From Sporosarcina highlanderae (lineage in GTDB: Bacteria > Bacillota > Bacilli > Bacillales_A > Planococcaceae), in contig NZ_JAROCC010000007.1 of the NCBI RefSeq assembly GCF_030433715.1, positions 62,001-126,000 on the forward strand: 64,000 nucleotides of DNA, read 5' to 3'. The notes under the pieces are model-generated. The model did no database searches and was not told the origin of the DNA. It saw nothing but the letters and a program-made list of their open reading frames with translations. Positions 35,150 through 43,769 of this stretch are shown here, piece by piece. Each line of letters begins with the position of its first letter. Position 1 is the stretch's first letter. The position numbers were made by a program, and so were the translations under genes.

Positions 35150-35716
35150 CTACAAGGAATCTGTCTGAATGTACATAGTTAAAACTTGTGCTTCTGTATC
35201 ATCAGTTGAAAGAAAGATATGGGGAATAGTTCCTTCAAAATAAGCGCTATCGCCTTGGTCTAAGAGATGTAATTCACCATCATAATAAAGATTAATAGAA
35301 CCGGAAAGAACATATATAAATTCATCCTCTGCATGTGTAAAAGGTTCTACTAATTCTGCTTCAGGCAAAACTGTAACGATTACAGGTTCGATTTTGCTGA
35401 AATGGGTGCGCTTTGCTAAGGTTTCATATGTATAACCAATTTCTGCATTACCGACTTTTAAAGTTCTTTCTGTACTTTTTACAATCGACAACTTATTTTG
35501 GTTATTCGACTCCAAAAAATAGGATAAAGGTGTATTTAATTCTTTTGCGATTTTAGATAATGTTGCTAATGCGGGAGAAGCTTGTCCATTTTCAATTTTG
35601 GAAATGTGATTCTTAGTCAAATTGCATTTATCCGCTAATTGCTGTTGAGTAAAGGACTTGTTAAGTCTCGCTTCTTTAACCTTCCGACCGATTTGTTGAT
35701 GATAGATTGTACTCAC
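35150..35716 (-). CDS. XRE-family regulator with C-terminal cupin domain
   Basis: A 188-residue protein with an N-terminal helix-turn-helix (TQQQLADKCNLTKNHISKIENGQ) and a C-terminal cupin (FTHAEDEFIYVLSGSINLYYDGE). Such regulators sense small metabolites and control adjacent catabolic genes, here probably the reductase-transporter unit downstream. Its start is odd: GTG at 35716 is embedded in the AAGGAGGTG ribosome site. The optimally spaced codon eight bases after AGGAGG is ATC. The true start needs experiment. Confidence 0.85.
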   Translation of the reverse strand: MSTIYHQQIGRKVKEARLNKSFTQQQLADKCNLTKNHISKIENGQASPALATLSKIAKELNTPLSYFLESNNQNKLSIVKSTERTLKVGNAEIGYTYETLAKRTHFSKIEPVIVTVLPEAELVEPFTHAEDEFIYVLSGSINLYYDGELHLLDQGDSAYFEGTIPHIFLSTDDTEAQVLTMYIQTDSL

Positions 35717-35771
35717 CTCCTTTTTATTAAAAAGATAACAACTTCAGTCAAATTATACTCTACTTTGGTAA

Positions 35772-35847
35772 GAAAACCATAAAAAAACAGTCTCTAAGGC
35801 ATACGGCCGAATAGGACTGTTTATACGGGATCAACCGTTGTTCCGAC
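35772..35847 (-). repeat. Dispersed element with terminator, copy 1
   Basis: About 75 bases here match 38319-38391: both begin GAAAACCAT plus seven A, share AATAGGACTGTTT and end CGTTGTTCCGAC. On the minus strand each forms a hairpin closed by AACAG / CTGTT with seven T behind it. The rest of the gap 35717-36081 holds the regulator's probable TATAAT box (minus strand, near 35755) and the SLH gene's promoter. Confidence 0.7.
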
Positions 35848-36023
35848 GTTTGTCTCGATAGGTGATAAATGTTAATGTTATTCATCACTCCCTTTTAAAG
35901 TTCCCCCCAACAATTTTACCAAAACTCTCATTTTTTTAATGCGAATAACTGAATAATCCGAACGATTTGCGGAGTAGAAAAGTTCGTTTCTTTATTTAAT
36001 TGGAACTAATATCCAAATTTATG

Positions 36024-36052
36024 TAGACATAATAAACTACCATCTCTATGAT
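36024..36052 (+). promoter_or_regulatory. Probable SigmaA promoter of the SLH-CAP gene
   Basis: TAGACA (36024-36029) and TATGAT (36047-36052) are 17 bases apart, 30 bases before the TTG start. Confidence 0.45.
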
Positions 36053-36081
36053 AATAAGTAATAGAATGGGAGGCTAAAGAT

Positions 36082-37236
36082 TTGAAAAAGATATTTTCAA
36101 TATTCATTGCTGTACTAATTGTGTTTGGCTGCTTACCACAGCAACAGACTTCAGCAAGTACGTTTTCTGATGTCCCTACGTCGCATGGATTTTACAAAGA
36201 AGTTTCTTATCTTTTAGAAAAGGGAGTCATCTCGCCTTCTAAGAAATACGGCGTGAACGATAAGGTAACGCGTGCCGAAGTTGCGCTCATGGTATCTAAG
36301 GCAGTGGGGTTAGAAGGAACGAAGAAACCAACCAAATTTAAGGACGTTCCCGCAAGCCATAATGAATCAGGCTATATTGACTCAGCAGTAAAAGCGGGGG
36401 TTATCTCAGGTTTTTCTGATGGTACATTCCGTCCGAACGAGTTTGTTGATCGCGGGCAAATGGCTATGTTTTTAGCACGAGCTTTTGATTTAAAGGTGGA
36501 ATCAGGTACAAATTTCAAGGATATGTCGCCATCTGTGGCATCGTATTCTTCCGTTAAAAAGATCATTCATGCTCGCATTACTTCCGGGTTTTCAGATAAT
36601 ACCTTCAGACCAGCTGAAAAGCTTACAAGAGGGCAGATATCCGCATTTCTAGCTCGTGCCATGCAAGGGGGGAATGTAGCTATTCCGAAACCACCATCGA
36701 AACCATCAGTAGACACGACTCCGAAGCCACAACCGCCTGTTGACGAGAAGCCTGTCACACCGACACCGCCAGTTGAAGAACCGAGTGAACCTGAAAAGCA
36801 AGAAGTTCCACTTGAGTATTTAACTGCTGAACCAGAGTTTGTGAATGCTTTCTTGGCTAAGGTCAACGAGGAACGTGCTTCAAAAGGAGTACAAAATTTG
36901 ACTCTCGACACTCAACTTGGCTATGCTGCCAACTTCAGAGCGAAAGATATGGCAACCAACAATTACATGGGGCATTATTCTCCTACGTATGGTTACTATA
37001 TAGAAACACTTACAGACTTTGGGATCAACTACTCAATGTCTGGTGAAGTTGTCAACCAGTTCTATAACTCTGGCGACCATACAGGCAATGCTACAGTAAG
37101 TATTTTCAGTTTCTTCAACAGCCAAGGTCACTATGAAGACCTTATGTATTCTGGTTATGACACGTTGGGAATCGGCTATCAGTATAGTCCACAGAATGAA
37201 AACTACTATGTAGCAGTCCTTCTAATCAAAAAGTAA
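36082..37236 (+). CDS. Cell-surface protein with three SLH domains and a CAP/SCP domain
   Basis: A 384-residue secreted protein. A signal peptide (about 1-26) is followed by three S-layer homology repeats (starting near 27, 87 and 148; for example GVISGFSDGTFRPNEFVDRGQMA). These bind pyruvylated wall polymer. Then comes a proline-rich linker (about 205-250) and a C-terminal CAP domain (FVNAFLAKVNEERASKGVQNL, GHYSP). CAP-domain function in Bacillales is unclear; nuclease or wall-related roles are proposed. TTG start about seven bases after GGGAGG. Confidence 0.9.
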   Translation: MKKIFSIFIAVLIVFGCLPQQQTSASTFSDVPTSHGFYKEVSYLLEKGVISPSKKYGVNDKVTRAEVALMVSKAVGLEGTKKPTKFKDVPASHNESGYIDSAVKAGVISGFSDGTFRPNEFVDRGQMAMFLARAFDLKVESGTNFKDMSPSVASYSSVKKIIHARITSGFSDNTFRPAEKLTRGQISAFLARAMQGGNVAIPKPPSKPSVDTTPKPQPPVDEKPVTPTPPVEEPSEPEKQEVPLEYLTAEPEFVNAFLAKVNEERASKGVQNLTLDTQLGYAANFRAKDMATNNYMGHYSPTYGYYIETLTDFGINYSMSGEVVNQFYNSGDHTGNATVSIFSFFNSQGHYEDLMYSGYDTLGIGYQYSPQNENYYVAVLLIKK

Positions 37237-37247
37237 ATAGCAAATAT

Positions 37248-37283
37248 GAGGAATAGAGACTTGGTCTCTGTTCCTCAATTTTT
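37248..37283 (+). terminator. Rho-independent terminator
   Basis: Stem GAGGAATAGAGAC / GTCTCTGTTCCTC with a 3-base loop, followed by AATTTTT. Confidence 0.85.
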
Positions 37284-37513
37284 AACTATACGCTTAGAAA
37301 TCAATCGAGAGGAGAATGCCATATGAATTTTGGCGTTTTTAACTACCATTTATACTGTTAATTTACTATTGAAACATAAACCGAACACACTACTTGCAAA
37401 CATGTACTGTATGAACACTCATCTGAGGCGCTTATTTTCTTCTGGTTACTCTTGTTTGCTGCTTGTACCAGGACCTCATAGTTTTATGAAGTTCATCTTT
37501 TCCTCGATGACGG

Positions 37514-37606
37514 ATGCGTGCCTATTATCCATATGGCGTGAAGATCGGGCATCCTGCATATGCTAAAAAGCACGATCGCGATGGCTATGGATGGGCGTGT
37601 GAGTAA
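37514..37606 (+). pseudogene. C-terminal remnant of an Excalibur calcium-binding protein
   Basis: One frame reads YYPYGVKIGHPAYAKKHDRD then GYGWACE-stop, the canonical end of an Excalibur domain (DRDGxGxACE). The conserved upstream NCxE part and the rest of any parent protein are missing, and a stop codon lies just before. Its TAA shares one base with the ATG of the DUF3006 gene, so the two were once translationally coupled. The gap 37284-37513 shows a 12-codon frame with a ribosome site at 37323 and nothing else convincing. Confidence 0.65.
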
Positions 37607-37845
37607 TGGCTAAATTCACATTGGACCGAATTGATAATGGGATTTACGTATTTCTTTGGAGTGAAGATGAAGGTAAACAACTACTGATTCCCAAAGATAC
37701 GGTTAACCACGATTTAAGGGAGGGGGATATCGTCGAAATAACGAGAAATGGCGATCAATACGATATCACCTTGTTAGAGGAAGAAACTCAAGATATGAAG
37801 GATAGAGTAAGTGCATTACTAGAGAAACCGAAAAACAAAAAGTGA
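37606..37845 (+). CDS. DUF3006 protein
   Basis: A 79-residue protein with FTLDRIDNGIYVFLWSEDEGKQLLIPKD and LREGDIVEI, the small beta-barrel-like DUF3006. It often follows a secreted MBL-fold or Excalibur nuclease gene, which fits the remnant directly upstream. It is now orphaned. A strong terminator follows. Confidence 0.8.
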   Translation: MAKFTLDRIDNGIYVFLWSEDEGKQLLIPKDTVNHDLREGDIVEITRNGDQYDITLLEEETQDMKDRVSALLEKPKNKK

Positions 37846-37854
37846 GTGCAATGA

Positions 37855-37897
37855 CAAGAAGCAAATTCTCCTATATGAATAGCTTCTTGTTTTTTTA
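37855..37897 (+). terminator. Rho-independent terminator
   Basis: Stem CAAGAAGC / GCTTCTTG followed by eight T. Confidence 0.85.
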
Positions 37898-38318
37898 CTA
37901 TAATGATGAAGACTTTGAATTGGTATTGTCGAGGTAATCAGGTTGATACAGACCATTCAGCCCCACACTTATTCTTTTTTAGAATATTTGCGACCATAAT
38001 GCTTTGATAAAATATGTATAACCATTAAGTTTCTAAGTCATCGTTTTGATGAATGTCATTGTACCTTTTAGTTTAGACCCAAAGAACCTGAATTAATAGC
38101 AGAAGAATTAGGCGACTGTGATGTAAGGAAAGGGTAATTGAAGTAAGAAGCATTTATAAAAGATGAAAAATAAGAGCATTCGGTTACCACATAGCGTATT
38201 TGCGCGGAAGTGCAAATGTACCAGATTCGGTTCCATGATCACGGCATACACATGCTTCTATACTAATTTCAGAAGGTGTAGATGTCGGTAGCTGCGGAGA
38301 AATTGGGGAAGTAAGGTG
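37898..38318. other. Gene-free stretch
   Basis: No frame here has a plausible start, ribosome site and composition. A short imperfect inverted repeat (ATTTGCGC / GTGCAAAT) lies near 38200. The longest minus-strand frame (38184-38417) runs through the repeat and terminator and is not a gene. Confidence 0.5.
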
Positions 38319-38391
38319 GAAAACCATAAAAAAACAGCCCCTAGGCATCCGGCCTAATAGGACTGTTTCGGAGAAGTATCGTTGTTCCGAC
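38319..38391 (-). repeat. Dispersed element with terminator, copy 2
   Basis: This is the second copy of the element at 35772-35847. On the minus strand it begins 27 bases downstream of the tRNA-Val 3' end and forms a stem (AACAG, CC and TAGGC pairing with GCCTA, GG and CTGTT) followed by T7. It is therefore the natural place for the old tRNA terminator. Confidence 0.7.
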
Positions 38392-38417
38392 AATACTTCC
38401 AAGGGTTTGGCACCCAA

Positions 38418-38459
38418 TGATTCCGACTGGGCTCGAACCAGCGACCTCTACCCTGTCAA
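38418..38459 (-). other. 3' fragment of tRNA-Val(GAC); candidate attachment site
   Basis: Read on the minus strand, the 42 bases are an anticodon loop TTGACAG, stem GGTAG, variable AGGTC, T arm GCTGG-TTCGAGC-CCAGT, acceptor strand CGGAATC and discriminator A. This is the 3' half of a tRNA-Val with anticodon GAC. The D arm and 5' acceptor strand are absent. Unrelated AT-rich sequence with inverted repeats (TTTGTAT / ATACAAA, 38461-38479; TTAAGCCGA / TCGGTTTAA, 38484-38507) begins instead. Such a half tRNA is typical of an attL/attR left by an integrase. Confidence 0.75.
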
Positions 38460-38733
38460 TTTTGTATCCCTTATACAAACTGGTTAAGCCGAGTTAATTC
38501 GGTTTAAATAAATATGATTTTATAGGGATGTAGTTCATCGGAGAACAATTCAGTAAAAACAAATACGGTACAGAAAATTAATTATGCGGACAAATTGCAG
38601 ACAAAAAAGTAAGCAGGTGGTCTGTATTACTTTAATATTGAAACAGATTATTACAGATGAACATTGGTTATCGGTTGAAAGGATTCAACATCATGTAGTA
38701 ATTACCGATTTTTAGTGGTGGATATTCATTTAA

Positions 38734-38913
38734 TCATGGGGCTTCCCCGAAATCTACTGGAGCTGTCACTCCTTTTTCCTGCGTTGGCAAGGCTGCATCC
38801 TCGTTATCCTTCATTAGCTCCTGTCTTCGCTTCACCACATAATCACGGAGCAATAGTCTCTTCTGAGTCACTGGATGTTGAGGACATGATATTCTCCAAA
38901 GTCTTTGAAATTA
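38734..38913 (-). pseudogene. Possible coding remnant, family unknown
   Basis: A 59-codon minus-strand open frame reads ...HPVTQKRLLLRDYVVKRRQ and LPTQEKGVTAPVDFGEAP-stop. Its amino-acid make-up looks like real protein, but there is no start codon with a ribosome site and the frame is closed upstream. I do not recognise it. The rest of 38460-39114 shows no gene. Confidence 0.3.
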
Positions 38914-39114
38914 TTCACTTAAAGTAACAGACGCTTTAGTATTTAGGAGTAAGACGAACGCAGACAATCAAATCATAAATCGTCAATTCCTTTATTTGCA
39001 AAGGGTACATTTTACTTAAGTGCTAACCTTCGGGGTACCGCTATTACGCTGAAATTACGCAGGATTAGAGGATTTTCGTCTATTTTGGAGAATCATATTA
39101 GTGGAGGTAAGCGT

Positions 39115-40068
39115 ATGTGGAAAGAAAAGTATAAAGAATTAATGTTTTCGAATGATGCCTCGAAAATCGATACGGTTGAAGGTGGAAAGTTAAAACTCGA
39201 AAAATTACCCGTATTGTATAAATACTCTGGAATAGACAAGTACTCCTTGGCTAATTTATCTAATGATACGGCTTGGTTTCGCAATGCAGCTGGATTTAAT
39301 GACCCTTATGATAGTGCATTAAGTATAGGGAATAGAGCTTTTTATGAATTTCAACACAAAGATGTCTTGGTTAATGAATTATCTAAGATTTTTCAAACAA
39401 ATACAGAAGAAATCAGTAAGATTATTTCTGAATTTCCCATTGAAGAAGGGGTGGAAAAATTATTAGAGGAACATTCCCCAATCGGGCAAAGTGTAGATGA
39501 GTTTAAAGGGAAATTCAAGAAGTTTATTAAAGAAACGGATGAATTGTTAGAAAGGCATTCAACAAACATATCCGGTTCATATCAAGAATGTGTTTATGCA
39601 TCTTGTTTTAGTGAAGATCCATTATCAATGTTAATGTGGAGTCATTATGCAGATAATCATAAAGGCATGGTTCTCGAATATGATTTTTTAAATTTAGATT
39701 CGAGTTTTCATGAAGAAACGTTATGGGCATTACATCCAGTGCTATATACAAAAGAATTAGTAAATCTCAATAATTATCTTGAGCACCAAGATAAGATTGA
39801 TGTTCCCATTTTAGCTGCAATAAGTAAGCTTGATAAATGGGTTTATGAAAAAGAATGGAGAATGTTGTTTCTTTCTAAGTCTGAAGAACAGGGTAAAATT
39901 ATCAAACTTATAAAACCGAAAAGTGTTATTTTGGGCGCACGTATTGAACAAATGCATAAAATCATGATTTCACTTGATGCAAAGAAGAAAGGTATCCCTG
40001 TTAAGCAGATCAAGTTGGATAGTACAAAATATCAATTATCAATTGTTGATTTTAATGAATTTGACTAA
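39115..40068 (+). CDS. DUF2971 protein
   Basis: A 317-residue protein with LPVLYKYSGIDKYSLANLS, WFRNAAGFNDPYDSAL, CFSEDPLSMLMWSHYADNHKG and YEKEWRMLFL, the DUF2971 pattern. The family is common in genomic islands and phage-defence neighbourhoods, but no activity is established. Codon usage is AT-richer than the left part of the window. ATG at 39115 is 7 bases after GGAGG; the TTG at 39085 has no site. Confidence 0.82.
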   Translation: MWKEKYKELMFSNDASKIDTVEGGKLKLEKLPVLYKYSGIDKYSLANLSNDTAWFRNAAGFNDPYDSALSIGNRAFYEFQHKDVLVNELSKIFQTNTEEISKIISEFPIEEGVEKLLEEHSPIGQSVDEFKGKFKKFIKETDELLERHSTNISGSYQECVYASCFSEDPLSMLMWSHYADNHKGMVLEYDFLNLDSSFHEETLWALHPVLYTKELVNLNNYLEHQDKIDVPILAAISKLDKWVYEKEWRMLFLSKSEEQGKIIKLIKPKSVILGARIEQMHKIMISLDAKKKGIPVKQIKLDSTKYQLSIVDFNEFD

Positions 40069-40499
40069 TATTATTTCACTACATCACTTCTGTAGTGCGT
40101 TTTTCTTTGCCGAAAAAAGGAGGTTGGAGGATTTCCATTTTCTTTGGCAAATAGTGGTCATAAGGTTTAGAATCGTAAAATTAGAACAGTCGAACTAAAA
40201 CTTTTAATGCACCTTATTAACCATATTGAATCAACTGGTATTCCATTTGTATTCATCCAATGCAAGATTGACACATCATAATGTTGAAACGAATCGTGCC
40301 TCGTAATGGGCTATTCCTTATCATAAATTTAAGCAGTTACCAGGATTGGAGCAGCAACGTTGGAGAACGTTATGGCGAAGATGTATAGAAAATTAGGTCA
40401 GTACAAATACCTGTTTTTATAATAATAGAGATGTTTAAATCAGCGGCACATTATATATTGAAATGAAGATGATTTTACATTAGAAAGGTGATAAAATTC
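40069..40499. other. Intergenic stretch with terminator only
   Basis: A hairpin CACTACA / TGTAGTG with CGTTTTT (40077-40105) ends the DUF2971 transcript. Short frames around 40200-40290 and 40315-40395 look like eroded coding DNA but I cannot name them. Confidence 0.5.
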
Positions 40500-41597
40500 A
40501 TGACTTCAAATAATACATGTATATATACTAAACAGTCTCATGATCACGCTTTTATTAAATCCGGAGATCACATAATCTTGGCTGCAATTGGTGGTATGAA
40601 AAAACTTCCTAAATCTTATGTATCTCATGAAGTGAATAATTTATTTTCTAAATTAGAAAAACGCTTTTCTAGAGAATCTCTGATCTCTATGATTCGTCAA
40701 TTTGAAGGTCCAGGAAAACGTGGAAATTTAAATGATAAAAAAGCATCTAAGTCGAATATTTGCGTAATTTCTTCTCAAGAAGAAACTGAAGATATCAAAG
40801 AAAAGTATTCACTTGGATATATTAAATTAGCAAAACCATATGTGATTAATCATTTCATTTTTTCTTTCGAAACTGATACAATTGCTATCTCTCTTGACCC
40901 GAATTTAGTTAAAGATAATGTAAGCCAAGAGCAAGCAATATTAAATTTTATAGAATCTGCAAAAAGCTTTAAAGAATATACTCTTATAGTGGAAGAAAAT
41001 TTACCGAATACCTTAGCCCTTTTTGGTGAATCTGATAAACAATGGTTTTTAGCTGTAAAAGACAAAGAGTTAGCTTCAGTAGCCCAAAAATTTATTGAGA
41101 CAATTATGAATTCGGAATCTGTTGATATGAATGAGTCTAAGAAAGGATCAAGTCAAGTCAAAGCTTATCAACATTATAATATTGATTTAGAAGGAAATAA
41201 TCGTATTATAGCAAAAATGGCTTTCAATTTATTAGCTTCAGAGAAAGGTTTCGAGTTTGTATTAGAGTCTAAATTTGATTTGATTCGGGATTGGATATAT
41301 TTAGGTACGAATAACCTGTCATTTGTTGAAATGATTCCGAGAGATAAAGATTTAGAAGAGCGCTTGATACCATTTTGTCCTGATAAAGCACATTACATAA
41401 TTATCATTCAAGAAGGTGATAGTCTCATTGCTCTTGTTAGCTTTTATGGGGAAGCGTACTCACATATTGTTAAATTAGCAGATCTTGATTCAGATGAGAT
41501 TGTTCTTCAATATCCTATAGGTTTAATTTGTGATTGGAAAAATAGGAAAGAGTATAGTTTGTTGGAACATATATCCACAATTACTGAATTGGAGTGA
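40500..41597 (+). CDS. Unknown protein with an HNH-like N-terminal motif
   Basis: A 365-residue protein. The start, CIYTKQSHDHAF then GDHIILAAIGG, with VSHEVNNLFSKLEKRF and FEGPGKRGNLNDKK, is arranged like the H-I...N motif of HNH-type nucleases. The zinc cysteines are mostly missing, though. The remaining 250 residues are unrecognised, with several hydrophobic strands (YTLIVEENLPN, YIIIIQEGDSLIALVSF). It is very AT-rich and island-like. ATG at 40500 is about seven bases after AAAGGTGA. Function as a nuclease is a hypothesis. Confidence 0.55.
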   Translation: MTSNNTCIYTKQSHDHAFIKSGDHIILAAIGGMKKLPKSYVSHEVNNLFSKLEKRFSRESLISMIRQFEGPGKRGNLNDKKASKSNICVISSQEETEDIKEKYSLGYIKLAKPYVINHFIFSFETDTIAISLDPNLVKDNVSQEQAILNFIESAKSFKEYTLIVEENLPNTLALFGESDKQWFLAVKDKELASVAQKFIETIMNSESVDMNESKKGSSQVKAYQHYNIDLEGNNRIIAKMAFNLLASEKGFEFVLESKFDLIRDWIYLGTNNLSFVEMIPRDKDLEERLIPFCPDKAHYIIIIQEGDSLIALVSFYGEAYSHIVKLADLDSDEIVLQYPIGLICDWKNRKEYSLLEHISTITELE

Positions 41598-42128
41598 ACA
41601 AGTAACTATGAAGGATATAAAAATTATACCGAAAACCCTATAAAAAGATTAACGTACTGGAAATAATCAGACAAGCCTTTGATGAACTTATGATTTAAGT
41701 TATTCTGATCCATAAAGAATGCGATGAAGGGTATTATCTTTGGATTCTTAATTATTTTTAAGTATGTACAACAGATAAAAAATATTATAGGTTAGCTAAT
41801 TTTGTTCTGAGGGATAGCGCTAAATATTGCAATACGACACTTTGGTATTAATTAATTATAAAAATGCTCATTCATTTAGAGTGCAGGGAACTGATTAGGG
41901 TCGGTATCTAATCTAAATGGGGACGTTTTTTTGTATTTTAACGCCACTATTCATCCCCTGAAATAAGGATGACAGGTATTCCTCCCCGGTGCGCAGCGGT
42001 CGCAATGCAGAGAATAAATCTGTCACTTTTTACTCAACTTGTTCTCTCGCCCTGACTGCTGCATGTGAAATATAATATGATACTTGGAAATTTGGTCGAA
42101 TGAGAAAAATAAATCTTTGGAGGTTAAG
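41598..42128. other. AT-rich gene-free stretch
   Basis: No supported gene. A short GC-richer patch (near 41975-42015) interrupts otherwise AT-rich sequence. A ribosome site TTTGGAGG immediately precedes the next gene. Confidence 0.45.
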
Positions 42129-42921
42129 ATGAAAAAAATTTCTAAAGACAAATGTTTGGGAAATAATTATAGCTTTTGGATGTGTTTTGTTGTTAACTGT
42201 TATGATTCTGTATTATTTAATAGGGTTTAATGCAAAAACAGTTTTTTGGCAATCTGTATTACCCAGTGTGTTTGTTGATATATTAAGTGTTTTGGTAACT
42301 ACTTTTTTAATTACCAAATTAATTGAAATTAAGAGGGACTATAAAGAGAAAGAAGAATTTTATAGAGTGTTAAAAAATAAGCATATAAAAATGATTTATC
42401 AATTGGAGTATGATTATTTGTCTGTTATTTCCACCGTAGAAGGAAAAGAAATTTCTCAAGAAATATATCTAACAGATGTATTAAACTATCTAGAAAAGCA
42501 GGATGATAATTTTCTGAACCATATTATCTTAAAAAGTGGGAAAGAAATTAGTAGGGAAGAAGGATTTAATTCTATGAGACAGGATAGCTTAGAAAAATTA
42601 CATAACTATATTAGTGTATATGGAACCTTAATGCCTTTAGATTATAAAAAAATTTTATTTGAATTAGATAACATATTAGATGGTTTAATAGCTTCTAGTT
42701 TATCTGTTAAAATATCAGGCATAAAAGAATTTAAAAATGAGCAAGAGAGTTTTGTAAAGATATTAAGTGAATTGGTCACCTACTTTGATGATATCGATAA
42801 GGGCAGAGTTTCTGTAAAAGGAAATAAAAATTATGGTTGGGGTATTATCTTATTAGTAAGTCTAATATTTATTGTTGCTAGCTGGGTTATTAACTTTTGC
42901 ATATACTTATACAATATGTAA
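42129..42921 (+). CDS. Three-helix membrane protein of unknown function, frameshifted in an A7 tract
   Basis: The intact frame from 42187 lacks a ribosome site. Ten bases upstream of it in function, an ATG at 42129 follows GGAGG but enters another frame. Removing one A from the A7 run (42132-42138) joins the two. The product then begins MKKFLKTNVWEIIIAFGCVL and gains a complete first membrane helix. The joined protein (about 263 residues) has two N-terminal helices, a charged cytosolic helical domain and one C-terminal helix. No family is recognised. Confidence 0.6.
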
Positions 42922-43150
42922 TTCATAATTATTTCCGCCATAGTTTTTTTATCATCTAGTGATAAAAAAGTATTACATTAAAAAAACTTGCTCCCGCAAC
43001 ACATTTTTTATCAAACGTAGTCAAACAACCCACTGTAGCTATAAAACTTTATAAATTGGGTTATAGCAATGGTTATGAAGATTAGGGATATTAAAGGGAG
43101 TTGAACTCCTCTTGAATGTCCCTATACTTTTACTTTTCATGTGTGATGCT

Positions 43151-43712
43151 TTAAATTCTCACCATCGCTTCATACACTTTCACCAATTTAAAAATTGACG
43201 TTTTCTTCATATCTGCTTCCCTATCACTTTAACGACTGTAATTTCCCCAGCTTGCCATTTCTTAAAAACCTGAATGATTTCATCGATTGAAGACCGTCAA
43301 GGGCTGAATCAATTCCTTCGCGTTTCCTCTTGCGAATGCGTTCACGTTCATCTTCCGCAATCCAATAGAGAACATGAAGAGTGAGATCAGAAATAAATGT
43401 TCCAATACTGACTTTATGCTTGTCGTATCTAACAGGTGCATATCTAACACTACGATATAGCTCTTTGATTTCCTTAGTAAGCTCTCTCCATTCATGTAAA
43501 ATGTATTCCTTATTCCACCGAATCTATCAAGAGAGGAATATAGAGAGTATCACCTTTCCTCATCATTCTCTTCATCAATTGATAATTTTCACGATTAAAG
43601 TTTTTGCCTGATGTTTATCTACGAAAATATCTCGATCCATCAAATCCGATTTTTAATTTGACGATTTTCATTTAGATCTTTTGAGCTAACGCGGACATAA
43701 CCAAATTTTCGT
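43151..43712 (-). pseudogene. Decayed serine recombinase (resolvase/invertase family)
   Basis: Read on the minus strand, pieces of a resolvase follow in order but in different frames. They are FGYVRVSSKDLNENRQIKN, then GKNFNRENYQLMKRMMRKGD with TLYIPLL, then IVVLDMHLLDT, then GTFISDLTLHVLYWIAEDERERIRKRKREGI, VFKKWQAGEITVVK, and finally KKTSIFKLVKVYE. At least four frame changes and several stops interrupt it; the start codon is also lost. The catalytic serine is retained in YVRVSS. The nearby 42922-43150 gap contains only hairpins. Confidence 0.8.
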
Positions 43713-43769
43713 GAATTTAGTAATATAAGTGTACAATTCCGTTCGGGAAGTCGCAAATAAACGAGTGAT

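Noticed and set aside
37330..37566. A 78-codon plus-strand frame
   Set aside because: It is out of frame with the recognisable Excalibur remnant and has no ribosome site or protein-like pattern.
38184..38417. A 77-codon minus-strand frame
   Set aside because: It runs through the repeat element, its hairpin and T7 tract, and has no ribosome site.
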